Shown piece by piece: positions 23,709 through 36,240 of a stretch of 64,000 bases of DNA. The translations under genes were made by a program, and so were the position numbers. Under the pieces are notes generated by a model, which saw only the letters and a program-made list of their open reading frames with translations, did no database searches and was not told where the DNA came from. How positions within the stretch are numbered: the stretch's first letter is position 1; every line of letters starts with the position of its first letter. Source of the DNA: Brachypodium distachyon (lineage: Eukaryota > Streptophyta > Magnoliopsida > Poales > Poaceae); assembly GCF_000005505.3 (NCBI RefSeq), contig NC_016132.3, positions 2,728,001 to 2,792,000 on the forward strand, in the 5' to 3' direction.

Positions 23709-24690
23709 ATGTCCAAACGGAGCGCCGAGAAGGGCGCCACCGACGGCGCCGCGACCAAGAAGGCGTGCATGGGAACGGCCGGCGACACCCAGACCGAGCC
23801 GGCGCAGGCCGAGGAAGAAGAGACGAGCAACAACGTCTTCAGCCACGACCTGGATACCCTTCAATGCGACATCTGTTTCATGCCATTCGAGTCACAAATT
23901 TACTCGTCGAGTACCTACCTACACATTCTCCTTGCATTCTACTGGTAGTAGCGTGGTTTCGTTTTTCAACTGATTAAGCTGATAATGTTTTTCCTTCTCC
24001 TTTTCAGTGCAAGAACGGGCACGCGGTGTGCGGCAACTGCTGCGTCAGGCTGGACCGCAAGTGCCCCAGCTGCAAGCTCTCCATCGGCAACTTCCGGTGC
24101 CGCACCACGGAGAAGATCCTCGCCGGGATGACCAGGCCCTGCAAGTTCAAGAAGGATGGCTGCAAGAACATCCTCAGGTTCTCCGAGATCCGAACCCACG
24201 AGGAAGAGACCTGCTGGTACGCGCCTTACCCATGCCCGTTCGACGGCTGCACCTACTTCGGCAGGCACCTCCGCGGCCACATGCTGGCCCAGACCGATCA
24301 TGGTCCCCGCTCGACTTTTCTGGTCCCGTGACTCTGACCCTTGACAAGTCCAGGCCCTTCCGCGTGATCCTGCAGAATATCCTCGGCGGGAAGAGCGTGT
24401 TCTTGCTGCTCAACGGCGGGGATGTTCCAACGGGTCGCTCGCTGTCAGTGGTCCGCATCTACCCGCGGCCAGCGCCGGCCGATGAGGACGGAGGCGCCCA
24501 AGTGGCGCAGCAGTACACCGTTGCTATGAAGGGCAACCAGCCTGGGTCGACGTTCTCGCTGACGGCCTCCGGGAGCGTGCCATTCGTGCGCCGGATTGAA
24601 GGGTACAAGGCTCATGAGCTCTTGTTTGTTCCTGACGCATGCTGGGGCTCGTCGCAGACCGTCGTCGTCACCGTCGCCGTGAAGCTCTAA
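23709..24690 (+). pseudogene. SINA-like E3 ligase, broken inverted copy
   Basis: Paralogue of the gene at 19590-20545 with the same architecture. Exon 1 begins at 23709 (MSKRSAEKGATDGAATKKAC) and ends CDICFMPFESQIY at about 23906; exon 2 starts at 24008 (TTTTCAG|TGCAAGAACGG). Two defects are visible. First, the donor GTGAGT of the intact copy is TCGAGT here (23907-23912), and no nearby GT keeps phase 0. Second, exon 2 has lost one base near 24305-24312, so the RING/SIAH frame stops at 24331 (FLVP*) while the rest of the substrate-binding domain continues in another frame to 24690. The 5' leader with its intron (CTGCAG|GTGAGCTC at about 23591, TTTTCAG|GCTAGGCGAT at 23700) is conserved, so it may still be transcribed. 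Confidence 0.87.
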
Positions 24691-25784
24691 GCTGATTCCG
24701 ATGGGTTGTGCTGTCGAGGTCCATTGTGATGTTAATGTCTGTTTAGGTTGCTTAATTAGAGTTAGTGGTAGGCTGGCAGCTGCCAGATTTGCAAGACTGA
24801 TCTTTTGTTTTTGGGTGCACTAGTCGGTCTGTTGTCTGTTGCTTTTGGGTCTGTAGCAGCTGCTGGATCTGCTGTACTGATATTTTGTTTTTGGGCGCAC
24901 TATGCAGTTGGATCTGCCCTGTTATCTTCGACACTTATAGTCCGTATGGTTGTTTGCTGCATATTGCCATGGTGGTACTCTGTACCGTACTATTGCAATG
25001 GAGTAGCATTATGTACGGTTGCGACTTTTGCTTTGCCCTTATCTAACAATGCTTGAAATCCCACTAATCACTTTGGTGTGTAGAATTGAAACTAGAAACT
25101 GCGTGTAGAAGATGCTCAAAGATAGTGGTGTCACCTAAAAATGAGATGGAGCGACCTGAGCTTCAGCATATCATCTGACAGAACCGAAACGCAGCTACAC
25201 TACTCGCAGAATGAATTTGGTCGCAACTATCTCTGTGGAAGTGCACGAACCTGCTGGAGGAGATCAAATCATTGTTTCAAGAGATTGTTGAGTTCAGAGC
25301 TCACAAGATATCAGTCGGGAAATCAATGTCTCATGGAGGTGTGTTGTTTGGTTCCATTCCGATTTCCGAAGCATGTTTTGCATCGGGGCGTCGAAGGCTG
25401 TAACTCGTACCCTTCTCATCAGTAATACGTGCACGCCAGCCCCTTATTTTCTGTAAAAACAATACTTCAACACAAGAAGTACACTACCAGGAGTACAATA
25501 TAAATGGAGAGGTAAACTTTCAGAAAATCTCGATTGGTCAATTGAGGACGGGCTGTAGAAGTTTGCCGGCAAACATTCAAAAATTAAAGAACTAAGAAGT
25601 ACTCTCTCCATTTCTAAATACTTGTCGTTATTTTCATGTTGCGGTCATCGACAAAATTTCTCTCCATAACCTTTTGATAGAGGATGACTGTGGAGAAAAA
25701 TACCTGTGGGTAGTAATCTTCTTTGAGAACATAACAAAATTTCACAATTTCACCATTGATTTCCCTTGAAAAAGAAACAATTCA
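24691..25784. other. Intergenic, imperfect tandem repeat
   Basis: Downstream of the SINA-like pseudogene. Two imperfect copies of a phrase with ACTGAT, TTTTGTTTTTGGG and CGCACTA lie at about 24786-24822 and 24866-24902. A single Stowaway-like end occurs near 25600-25640. No gene is seen. Confidence 0.55.
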
Positions 25785-27112
25785 AAGCAGTGTTGGAAGG
25801 CCAGGTCAGGACCAAAATTTGGAAGTACTGGGAATTTAGCCTGGAGCCCTGGAGTTTGCCCATGGTAACAAAGCCCGAAGGCAGAAGCCCAGCCTACGTA
25901 ACAATTCGCACGGCCCAAGTGGCGGTCCGGACGTGGTCAGGGAAGAACCCAGTTTCAGTCAATCCGCATGGCCCGCCGCATTTGCGGCAAGGAGCCGACC
26001 CCCTGCTCGGGTGCCGGCGGCCACCGGAGCGGAGCTGTGGGACGGAGGAGGGAGGGATAGCACTCCCACGCTGGCGCAGTGGCAGGCGTGGGCCGCGCGG
26101 CGGCCAGAGGATCTAGGCGGCGGGTGGCAGCAGCAATGGAGGAGGCGGGGTGTAGGGTGCGGAGGCGTTCTTCGCCGGAACTGGGACAGGGAGCGGCGGC
26201 ATCGATGAAGCAGCGGGAAGCCTCCAACTTCCGGTCCGAGGTGAGCATCCCGCATACCCAAATCTGGAACATGGAATCCCTCTTATGGTGGTGTGTATTA
26301 TGCCATTCCCAAATTCGGCCGTGAGCCTCCCCAAATCTTCCAACTCCAAGTCCAATTCAATGGTCCTTCTCCGACACGGCAGCCTGTATGTAACCATCGT
26401 GGTTACATTTTTGAACCGAGCTGAAGTGAGTCTGTCTATACATGAACTCCTTTGCCTGCATGCGTGGAAAAATCACGCATAGCTCCATCATCCCCAGATC
26501 TGGAATATTATCCCCGGTCCTCATTTCACATCTCTCCAGCTGTTCAACAATTCAAGTTCCCAAGTTGCAGATGAAAATGAATGCTTGGATAAGGATACAT
26601 CCCAAAGGGCTTCCAAACACCAAGCTAGTCACCAAGACTGATCTCTCTCATGCCATTAATTTGCCAAGTGTACTATGTATTTGCGGGCTATTTTTTCCAC
26701 CAAATAGGCAGTCAAACACAGCACTGCAAGTACTAATAACACACTTGACGCACTGATTTGGTCCGAGTCTCCAAGACAACAACTCAGACTGCACTACAGG
26801 TCGCAGCCGACAGTCACGATTGCGATCATGGCCTCAGAAGTTGCGATCATGGCCGACAGTCACGATTGCTTTGATTTGATCCAACGTGTTGCGCTCACAG
26901 CCTCACAACTGTCCGCACAATCTCCATCGCTTATCTTCAACTCCAGTAGAAGAAAAAAAAATTCTGACAACAACCTTGGTAGAAAATCTGCACTATACAG
27001 TTAAACCACAGACCGGCAATGCATGAAAATATCTACTGTATACACCATAGACTCCTGTATATATACGAAACACTGAATACAACATTCGAGAAAGCAGCAA
27101 GCCAGTAGCAAA
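25785..27112 (+). repeat. RLP upstream module, copy 2
   Basis: Homologous to 7959-8925; its right part also matches about 33640-34199. It leads into the RLP-A start codon at 27113. The conserved CTCCAACTTCCGGTCCGAG followed by GTGAG (about 26223-26247) looks like an exon end and donor in both copies that have it, which suggests a 5' UTR intron. The reading frames around it are not conserved between copies, so it is probably non-coding. Confidence 0.8.
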
Positions 27113-27993
27113 ATGACTTCCAGTAAGCACCGCCTCCACGTCCTCCTGCTCTTGCTCATATGCTCCTGCTCCATACATGCTGCAGCCAAGAAAAACACAA
27201 CATTCCCTTGCCTCCCGGATCAGGCTTCTTCCCTCCTCCAGCTAAAACGCTCATTCATCGACGTCGATGAAAACCTGGCGTCATGGCGAGCTGGAAGTGA
27301 CTGCTGCCACTGGGTGGGTGTCACCTGTGACATGGCCTCCAGCAGAGTCATTTCCCTAGACCTCGGTGGGTTTGACATGCAGGGCCGTCGTCTTGACCCT
27401 GCACTCTTCAACCTCACCTTCCTGAGAAACCTCAGCCTTGCTTCAATTGACTTTGGTCAGGCTCAGCTCCCGTTGTATGGGTTTGAGCGGCTCACGAATA
27501 TGATCCACCTCAACTTCTCCAAAACTAATTTTCTGGGCCAGATCCCAATTGGAATTGCCCGTCTCGAGAACCTTGTCACCCTGGATTTTTCTGGTTATTA
27601 TAATGTGTTGTATCTTCAAGACCCAAGCTTTGAGACCTTCATGGCAAACCTAAGCAACCTGAGGGAGCTCCGTCTTGATGGAGTGGACATCTCCAACAAT
27701 GGATCAACCTGGTCGGTTGTTTTAGTACAATCTGTTCCTCAACTACAAACTCTTAGCTTGGGTCAGTGTGGTATATCTGGTCCTATCCACCCTTCCTTCT
27801 CAAGGCTTCATTTACTAAGGGAGATCGATCTGGCATACAATAAGCTCACCGGCAAGGTTCCTGAGTTCTTTGCCGAGTTTTCTTCCTTGAGCATTCTTCA
27901 AAAGCACCCTCATTCTGCACAACGCCTCCTCCTCTGCTGCTCCGCCCTCCACTCTCTGCCATGACCTCACGTAGGAGTCATTCCTAGCCCCGT

Positions 27994-28375
27994 GTGTAGG
28001 TCTGTCAGGCGGCACCGGGCCCGGGCGGGCCAGGCCCGTTAAGCCTGACGGGGCTTGTAAAATAGCCCGGGCCCGTCTCAGCCCGGCAAGGAGAAAATAA
28101 AATAAAAACGTTAACTGGGCACATCCCAACAAAGAGAAAAAACCAAAAAATAAAAGTATAATGCTGATTGGGCTCAACCCAACAAGAGAGGATGCAAAAA
28201 AAAAAAGCGGAAAGAGGCCCAGGCCCAGCTGCTGGAAGCCTGGTATGAAAAATTTAAAAATAAATGGGCCGGGTCGGGCCTGCCCTAGGGCCTGAGGACG
28301 GAGCCTAAAGCACGGCCCGGCCCTGTCCGTTTATGTTCGTGCCGGGCTTGGCCTGCCAGGCCACCCCCGATGGTC
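27994..28375. mobile_element. hAT-like element with GGGCC/GGCCC end motifs (in RLP-A)
   Basis: Left part (about 28010-28085) and right part (about 28262-28365) are packed with GGGCCGGGC-like motifs in both orientations, around an AT-rich centre. The right end read inwards starts CGGGGGTGGCCTGGCAGG, resembling hAT termini. It lies at the break in RLP-A exon 1. Confidence 0.5.
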
Positions 28376-28653
28376 ATCTATATTTCCACTTTGTCCTGCC
28401 CAATGGCTGACTATTGTGGTGCAGTCCCTACAAGGCTACAAGACGCAAGCGGCAGATAGACCCTAGCGGCAGAGATATGTGGGGTACGATGGATGCAGGG
28501 TTTTATGAGTATAGGAGGCTGCACGGTGGAATTATGGAAGGAATGATCGTAGCCAGCTCATTAGCGAAAATTGATGGACGGTGGTCAACACCCTTTCTGG
28601 CCACCGACGAACTTCTACCTATCCCTTCCGTATCCTTCCCCTTCCCACTCTAT

Positions 28654-28913
28654 GGCCTTATTTGGTTCGCAGGATTTTGACAACATAGGAATAGGAAAAG
28701 TGGAGGATTGGAATGCCATGCACATTACAATCCATAGGATTTTAAAATGAGGTCTCACCTAATGCTTAGAATCCTTAGGAATTAGGCCAATTTGGACATT
28801 CCTTAGAAATCTAGCATGTCCATTCCTACGAAACAAATGCTACACATAGGGAAAACTCCTAAAGGTTGAAATCCTGTAGAAATCCTTTAAGAATCCTGCA
28901 AACCGAATGAGCC
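28654..28913. mobile_element. Non-autonomous DNA transposon with ~25-bp imperfect TIRs
   Basis: The left end GGCCTTATTTGGTTCGCAGG pairs with the reverse complement of the right end, GGCTCATTCGGTTTGCAGG. Many internal AGGATT/AATCCT motifs are spread in both orientations. Flanks CACTCTAT and GTCTCTGT are only weakly alike, so the target duplication is uncertain. Confidence 0.7.
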
Positions 28914-30118
28914 GTCTCTGTATGTTTTTCCTTTTTTGAGATCTCTTCTTTCTTCATTCTCGACAGCGTCCCTCTTTCGAACTCCTCGCGCCGCTTCACC
29001 TCCCCTTTCCTCGCGCCTTCTCCGCTGGGCTCTCCTCGCGGCTCGCGCCACCGCAACCGCCATTTCCTCGCGTCACGGAACCCTTCTCTTCTCCCCGCGC
29101 TGCCACGTCCATCTCCACGTGCCACCGTGCTCTCCGACAGCGGCCGCCACGCCTCCCTATGGCCTTGATCAGGGGCACGTGCATTGTCCATGGCTGGATC
29201 CAGTGGCCCTAGGTGCCGTCACCGCAGCTTTGCTCCGCACGGCCATCACTCGCCGGTGGGAGGTCGCATCAAGTCGCCGCCTGGAGGCCATCGTCTCATC
29301 ACCGCCATGGGAGCCAACGCCGACTGGCAAGTCTTGCTTTTTTTTTCAATTTCTGGAGAATTAAAAGCTCGAAATAAATTGAAAGTGCAAAAATCAAAAG
29401 CCGCCCCCCCCCCCAAAAAAAATAACCCAAAGTTGATAAAATCAAAAGTTTAATGACTAACATTTAAAAGTTGAAAAAACAAAAAAAATCGAATCCCGGC
29501 AAACAATTAATGTTCTTTAAACCATACCTAACAACTGAGTATAATTTTGCTCGAGTCGTGATGTTTTGATGTAACCGAATCAATCTTTTATACTCCTATC
29601 CATAATAAATCTTTGACATTTATTATGGATCGGAGAGAGTATAATTTTTTTATGGAAACTATTTCGGGTTTTCTTAGCATGACAAGAGGGTACCCCCCCC
29701 CCCTCTTAGGGCCCCCACCCTTTGATGGAAGGTTTACCCAAGGGGCCAAGGGGATCCTAGCACGACAAGTGGCACGTGCTGGCTGAGTTTGGTTCCGACA
29801 TGAGCCTTCCTTTGCGACACGTGTCGTGTTCTATTTACGAGGTGGGATTTTGCTTGCTTTCCAACATAAATTTTTTGAAAGAGTATTTAGATTACAATCT
29901 ATTTACGTCATTGTATTGCTCTGGCGTGATCTTCAAAAATTCAACACGTTTTGATGTTTAAAATTTTGAGCACTATTGATAATATTTCTCTGTGTATGTT
30001 AAAAGCTTATACTTAATAGAGAGTAAAATGTAGTTACTATCTTCACAAAGTAATGAGCATCATTCAGCTTGTTTCCATACATGCTATTTTTGCTTAAATA
30101 CATCTTGATATTTTATTA
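28914..30118. other. RLP-A break region, partly duplicated near 39 kb
   Basis: Roughly 29250-29480 matches 39046-39270 (shared CACCGCCATGGGAGCCAACG, then A-rich DNA). About 29470-30310 matches 39290-39723. A 50-bp hairpin remnant lies at 29592-29641. C-runs at 29403-29414 and 29693-29703 may be length-uncertain. The GC-rich part 28930-29340 has no product I recognise. Confidence 0.6.
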
Positions 30119-30242
30119 CTCTCTCCAATCCATATTACTTCTTGGAGCTTTGTCTAGATACACATTTACCTATACAATGAAACGCGTCTAGATACATGCA
30201 TATCTAGAAAAAGCTCCGACAAGTAATATGGATCAAAGGAAG
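30119..30242. mobile_element. Stowaway-type MITE upstream of RLP-A exon 2
   Basis: Ends CTCTCTCCAATCCATATTAC and GTAATATGGATCAAAGGAAG with TA on both sides (30117-30118, 30243-30244). It lies 70 bp before the exon 2 acceptor. The matching place near 39.65 kb in RLP-B lacks it, so it inserted after the duplication or was lost from B. Confidence 0.85.
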
Positions 30243-32205
30243 TATCATTATTTTTAGTCATGGAAAATTCTGTTGGGCATATTTTGATTAGTATCACCCT
30301 TTTCACGCAGGCGAAATTCCAAAATCGTTGTTCGCTCTTCCGGCATTGCAATCCCTTTTGCTAGTTTCAAATAAACTCTCTGGTCCCCTCAAAGACTTTC
30401 CCGCCCAATTATCTTCCCGCGTGTCTACTATTTGTTTATCGATGAACCAACTAACTGGCCCAATACCCAAATTATTCTTTCAACTTAAACATCTTAAACA
30501 TCTGCTCCTCGACTCAAATAGATTTTCAGGCACACTTGAACTTAGCTCTTTTTGGAGGATGACGAGTCTCTCTTATCTAGATTTGTCTGACAACATGATA
30601 TCAGTCGTGGACAAAGAGGTTGATAATGTATCACCTTCTCTCTCTAACATCAACAGCTTATATCTTTCATCCTGCAACCTCACCAAAATTCCGGGTGCAT
30701 TAAGATATTTGGATAACATTGGGGAACTCAGCCTTTCTAGTAATCAGATTAAGGGGATTATACCAAGTTGGGTATGGGAGAATTGGAAGGACCAGCTTAC
30801 ACGATTGGACCTCTCCTATAACATGTTTAATACTTTGGATAATAAGTCTCGTTCTCTTGTTCATATGCCACGATTAGAACTTCTTGATCTTAGTTTTAAC
30901 AGACTTCAAGGAAACATACCAATACCAGTAACAAATGTTGAAGCTTTCTTGGATTACTCAAACAATAACTTCTCTTCTATTGAACCTGACTTCGGAAAAT
31001 ACCTTACGAACTCCATCTATCTCGATTTGTCCAAGAATAAATTAAATGGTCATTTACCATCTTCAATTTGTAGTGCAAAACAACTAGATATGCTGGACTT
31101 ATCTTACAACAATTTCAGTGGATCGGTCCCATCATGTCTAATAGAAAGTGGAGAGTTGAGCGCATTGAAATTAAGAGAAAATCAGTTACATGGGCTGCTG
31201 CCTGAAAATATACAAGAAGGATGCATGTTTCAAACAATAGATTTGAATGGAAATCAGTTTGAAGGTAAACTACCTAGATCGTTATCAAATTGCCAAGACT
31301 TGGTGCTCCTTGATGTTGGGAACAATTGGATTGTCGATTCTTTCCCATCTTGGTTGGGTGTTCTTCCACAGCTTCGAGTACTTATCTTAAGTTCAAACCA
31401 ATTCAATGGCACGATAAGGAATACTAAAGGAGATGGTCCTAGCATCAACAACTTCACAAGTTTGCAAATACTTGATTTGGCCTCCAACAACTTCTCTGGA
31501 AACCTGCCAAAGGGATGGTTTAATGAACTGAAAGCAATGACGGAAAATGCCAATGATCAGGGACAAGTTCTAGGGCATGCAACAGACTTCAGTACAAGGA
31601 CGTTTTATCAAGATACCGTCACCATCAGATTCAAAGGGAACATGCTTATTTACACCAAGATGCTAACCACTTTCAAAGTTATCGATTTCTCAAATAACTC
31701 ATTTGATGGTCCTATTCCAAAGTCGATTGGGAGGCTTGTTTCACTGCATGGACTTAACATGTCACACAACAACTTCGAAGGACAAATTCCATCTCGGTTG
31801 AGTAACTTGTCTCAGCTGGAGGCACTTGATCTATCTTGGAACAAACTTTCAGGGGAGATCCCACAAGATCTGACCTCTGTTACCTCTCTTGAATGGTTGA
31901 ATCTTTCATACAATAATTTGTCCGGAAGAATTCCGCAGGCCAACCAGTTCTTAACATTTTCCAGCAGTTCATTTGATGATAATGTGGGACTCTGTGGACT
32001 TCCGCTCTCTAAACAATGTGACACCCGAGCCTCGATCGCTCCAGGTGGAGTGTCTCCTCCGGAACCCAACAGTTTGTGGCAGGACAAACTTGGTGCCATT
32101 CTTCTGTTTGCTTTTGTTGGCTTGGGGTTTGGAGTTGGCTTTGCATTGTCACTGGTGTTACGACTGCGTTGGCGCATTGAAGGATGGATTTGCAAGCACT
32201 ACTGA

Positions 32206-33640
32206 TCCATATGCGATACTATAGCACACAGTATGTATTGTACTAATTTTTCTTCCTGAAGAAAGAACTGTCATGTGTGTATGAGCTGTGCTTGTTAGAT
32301 AAGAAACAGCTTCATAAATCCACTCCTCTCTGGCAGAAAATGCTTGTATGATACATTTTGTTGCATCGGATTGCAAGGATTACTGAACCTTAATTATGTC
32401 GAACGTGTAATATGCAGCGTGTTGTTTTTTCCTTGGAAATAAGATATGCCAAATGTTCATGTGCTGCAGTTGTTAGACATTATAAGTTGTTTTTTCGTAC
32501 ATACTGTCTGCTTTATTTCAGACATGATAATCAAGCATGCATAATGTTTCTCTGAAGTCTTATCTCCCTAAACTGGTACGTGTGACTGAAGCAATTCCTT
32601 ACTGCCGGCAGTATAACTACAACTTTGAGCGCGACAATCTGAAGCGAACATGAGAGTCAGAAATGCGAATCGAAATCCACAAACGCGTGTAGTAGGCTCG
32701 AGGTTCAAACTTGACATGTTCTTGGCGCCGGCGCATGCATCGAGAGGCCCCGTTCGGCAACCCATGGTTAGCCAGTAACCGGAGCAGAAATTTGAGGAAA
32801 TTCCGGGAAACGAAGATGAAATTTGAAGCGAATCGAGTTCCACAAAAACGTAGTACGGAGTAGTTTATTTACGGGCCGTTACTGGATACGGTGGCCCATT
32901 AAGCTTAGGTCGGTCGTTTGGTTCCCTCCACGGCGCAAGTGCCAGAAAAACACACGAGCAGGAGGCCGTGATCCTGATTCACGAGCGTATTCAGTATTTA
33001 CGCTTCCAAGTGGTGGCAGCGTATCCGCTCTCTGACCTGAAGGCGCAAATTAAAACGGGGAGCTCTGTACTGTGCGGCTCCGTGCATCAAATTAGCTCGA
33101 TCGATCTGGCATACATGACGTGCCATCCGCGTTCTCTCGGTAGGGAGATTGCGTCTGCGCTTGATCCTGGCCGATACGGCACGACAGAATGAAGCAGCTG
33201 TAGCTGTTAATTACCTTCTTGACAGCACTCAGTCAAGTGAGGCCATGAAATGAACCCCGTAGCGCACGGCCGAATGCGTCGACCACGCACGCTCTAGCCA
33301 GAGTCTCGGGGAACAGCTCCGTCGGTCGAGATGTGTACATGTGCGCGTTGCGTGGAGGATGCGCTGCCAATTCTTCGATCTGATCTACAGCCTATGGTGT
33401 GTTCTGTACATCTGTTATTACCTCTCTGCAATGGCAGTCTGAGCACTTGGCTAGCTTATCCTTTTCTTCCTCTTTAGCAGTATGAGCTGGAGTAATTTTT
33501 TTTTTTGGTAATTGTTCCCAACTCTCAAATCATCTCTCTTGCCCTGCAGCCATGATTAAGTTTCAATGCTATGCCTAGAAAGCATACCAGATGACAATAA
33601 TGCTGACAAGAATATAAACATTACCAACGTATATACGGCT
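32206..33640. other. Intergenic between RLP-A and RLP-B, no gene seen
   Basis: Proximal 3' flank is similar to the flank of RLP-B (for example GATCCATATGCGATACTAT just after both stops). No further coding or element ends are supported. Confidence 0.6.
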
Positions 33641-34199
33641 TCCAAGTTCCATTCTTGTACTGAGCCGAAGTGAGTGTCTACAGTCTATACATGAACGCCG
33701 GCCTTTCCCTGCAGCCGTTCATGTTTGCAAGTGGCAGATGAAAATCAATGCTTGGACAAGGATATATCATACTCTCAATTCCCAAGGGCTCCCAAACACC
33801 AAGCTAGCTAGCTAGTCACACCAAGACTGATCTCACTCATGCCCTTGATTCGCCAAGAGTGTATGTATTTACTGCAACCACGTCATTTTCTTCCACCAAA
33901 TAGGCAGTCAAACACGGCTGTGCAAGTAGTAACACACCTGACGCAATGAATCGGTCCAGGTCTCGCAAGACAACAACACTTGCCGCAGCCGACAGTCACT
34001 GGTTGAGCTCACGTCCTCACAAGTGCAAACGCAATCTCCATCACCTAATAATCTTCTCCAGTGGAAGAAAGAATCTGACCATATGCTTAACACAATAAAC
34101 CGGCCAGCATGCGTGAAAATCTACACACCGTATATACATACACCTATACATATACACATGTACCTCATGAACAAACTAGCAAGCCAGTGTAGTAGCAAA
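33641..34199 (+). repeat. RLP upstream module, copy 3 (partial)
   Basis: Homologous to the right-hand parts of 7959-8925 and 25785-27112: CAGATGAAAAT, AAACACCAAGCTAG, AAGACTGATCTC, TTCCACCAAATAGGCAGTC. It leads into the RLP-B ATG at 34200. The left part of the module (GTGTTGGAAGG...) is absent here. Confidence 0.8.
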
Positions 34200-35799
34200 A
34201 TGACTCCCAGTAAGCATCATCTCTATGTCCTCCTGCGCCTGCTCCTGCTCATATGCTCCTACTCCACCATCGATGCTGCATCGGTAGCCAAGCAGAACAC
34301 CACTGTCCTTTGCCTACCAGATCAAGCTTCTTCCCTCCTCCAGCTAAAACGCTCACTCATCGACTTCGATGAAAACCTGGCGTCATGGCGAGCTGGAAGT
34401 GACTGTTGCCACTGGAAGGGCATCACCTGTGACATGGCTTCCGGCAGAGTCATTTCCCTAGACCTCGGTGGGTTTCACATGCAGGGCCGTCGTCTTGACC
34501 CTGCACTCTTCAACCTCACCTCCCTGAGAAATCTCAGCCTTGCTTTCATTGACTTTCGTCGGGCTCAGCTCCCATTGTATGGGTTTGAGCGGCTCACGAA
34601 TATGATCCACCTCAACTTCTCTGAAACATTATTTCTGGGCCAGATCCTAATTGGAATTGCCCGCCTCAAGAACCTTGTCACCCTGGATTTTTCTAGAAAT
34701 TATGTGGGGTTGTATCTGCAAGAGCCAAGCTTTGAGACCTTCATGGCAAACCTAAGCAACCTGAGGGAGCTCCGTCTTGATCAAGTGGACATCTCCGACG
34801 GTGGATCTACTTGGTCAGGTGTTTTAGCGAACTCTGCTCCTCAACTACATATTCTTAGCTTGTATGGTCGTGGTATATCTGGTCCTATCCACCCTTCCTT
34901 CTCAAGGCTTCGATTACTAAGGGAGATCGATCTTGAATACAATGAGCTCACCGGCAAGGTTCCTGAGTTCTTTGCTGAGTTTTCTTCCTTGAGCATTCTT
35001 AAAATATCAGGGACTTTTTCTGAAGGGCAATTTCCAGCAAAAATCTTCCAGATGAAAAGCTTGAGGACGCTAAGTTTGTCGTCGAACCCCAGTCTTTTTG
35101 TGTGCTTACCAGATTTTCCAGTTGGAAGTAATTTGGAAACCTTAAGTCTAGATGGGAGCAATTTAGCATGTGGTATACCACCCGCATTTATTAATCTCAA
35201 GTATTTGAAGATGTTGAGCATTAGCACGATTGGTGTTTCTAATAAGCTCTCTTTGATACATAAGCTTCCATCATTGAGTACACTATGGCTCTATGGACAG
35301 GACTTGGAGACTCCAACATTGTCTTGGATTGGCAATCTTAGCACACTGACATCTTTGGTTCTATGGGGCTATGACTTCTCTCAGTTGGCACCTTCTTGGA
35401 TTGGCAATCTGAAGAGTTTGACCAGTTTGTTCATCATGTACTGCAATTTTTCCGGACCAATCCCACACCAAATTGGCAATCTTACAAATTTGGCAGAATT
35501 GAAGTCCCTTGATTGCAGCTATAATGAGCAGCCACTTCCTTCGTGGATCGGAAATCTTACAGAATTGACAGCGTTGATGCTCTCCGGTTGCAATCTCTCT
35601 GGACCGATTCCCTCTACACTCGGGAACTTAATGCAACTTCGGTCCCTGCAAATAGTGGACAGCAACCTTTCAGGTGAGATCATAACTAAGAATTTATAAT
35701 GCCGTTCTTTTCTAGCTAAACACACTTTACAGCTGTTGCATATTTTGTGCTACGAAGAAAAAAGGTAATTTATTGTATCAAATGCATAAACATCATGAT

Positions 35800-36240
35800 T
35801 AGCATAGAGTAATTTACATGAAAACTCGTTTTGAGGCTCTTGTAACAAATAAACCACAAACCCAAAGACTTTTAACTGATACCCACCTGCAAGTTGATGA
35901 TCTGGCCCACCTGTCGTAGGCACGAGCCTGGTTTCTTGACCAAGTTCCATGAAAACGGCTTGACCCGAGATAGAAGCCAAGCCGTATCCCTTCGCAAGAC
36001 AAAAAAATTCGCCGGTATTATCTTCCATTCTCCCTTCGCCCACTTTCTCCAGCACCGGTGGCGACAGGAGCCCACCACCCCGAGCAGGAACCGGCCATGA
36101 GCCCCCTCCCCGAGCAGGAACCGCCCCAGGAGCCCACCCCGGTTGTACGCAACGGTGAAGGGCTTCGCCTTCTGCTTCCGTGTGTTCTTCCCTCCGCCCT
36201 GTGATGACGATGGCGCACCGAACCAGTTTCTCATGGCGAG
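35800..36240 (-). other. Possible captured gene fragment in RLP-B intron
   Basis: A GC-rich stretch with a minus-strand open frame (start at 36234, MRNWFGAPSSSQGGGKNTRK, then AKPFTVAYNRG). It resembles a 5' coding end but matches no family I know, and the preceding sequence has no clear promoter. It may be passenger DNA of a transposon. Confidence 0.25.

Larger units (their letters stand above)
27113..32205 (+). pseudogene. RLP-A: LRR receptor-like protein, exon 1 truncated
   Basis: The first part (27113-27898) starts MTSSKHRLHVLLLLLICSCS, has the LRR cap (CLPDQASSLLQLKRSF, GSDCCHWVGVTC) and early LRRs, then breaks after FAEFSSLSIL. RLP-B continues for about 680 nt beyond this point; here the frame reads into unrelated sequence and stops at 27964. 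The second exon is intact: acceptor TTCACGCAG at 30302-30310, coding 30311-32205, running from GEIPKSLFALPAL through LRRs, the island (VTIRFKGNMLIYTKML), the GLCGLPLSKQC cap and a membrane span (FAFVGLGFGVGFALSLVL). The 2.4-kb gap holds transposons and no LRR coding. As it stands the locus cannot encode the whole receptor, though exon 2 alone is under no visible decay. Confidence 0.87.
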
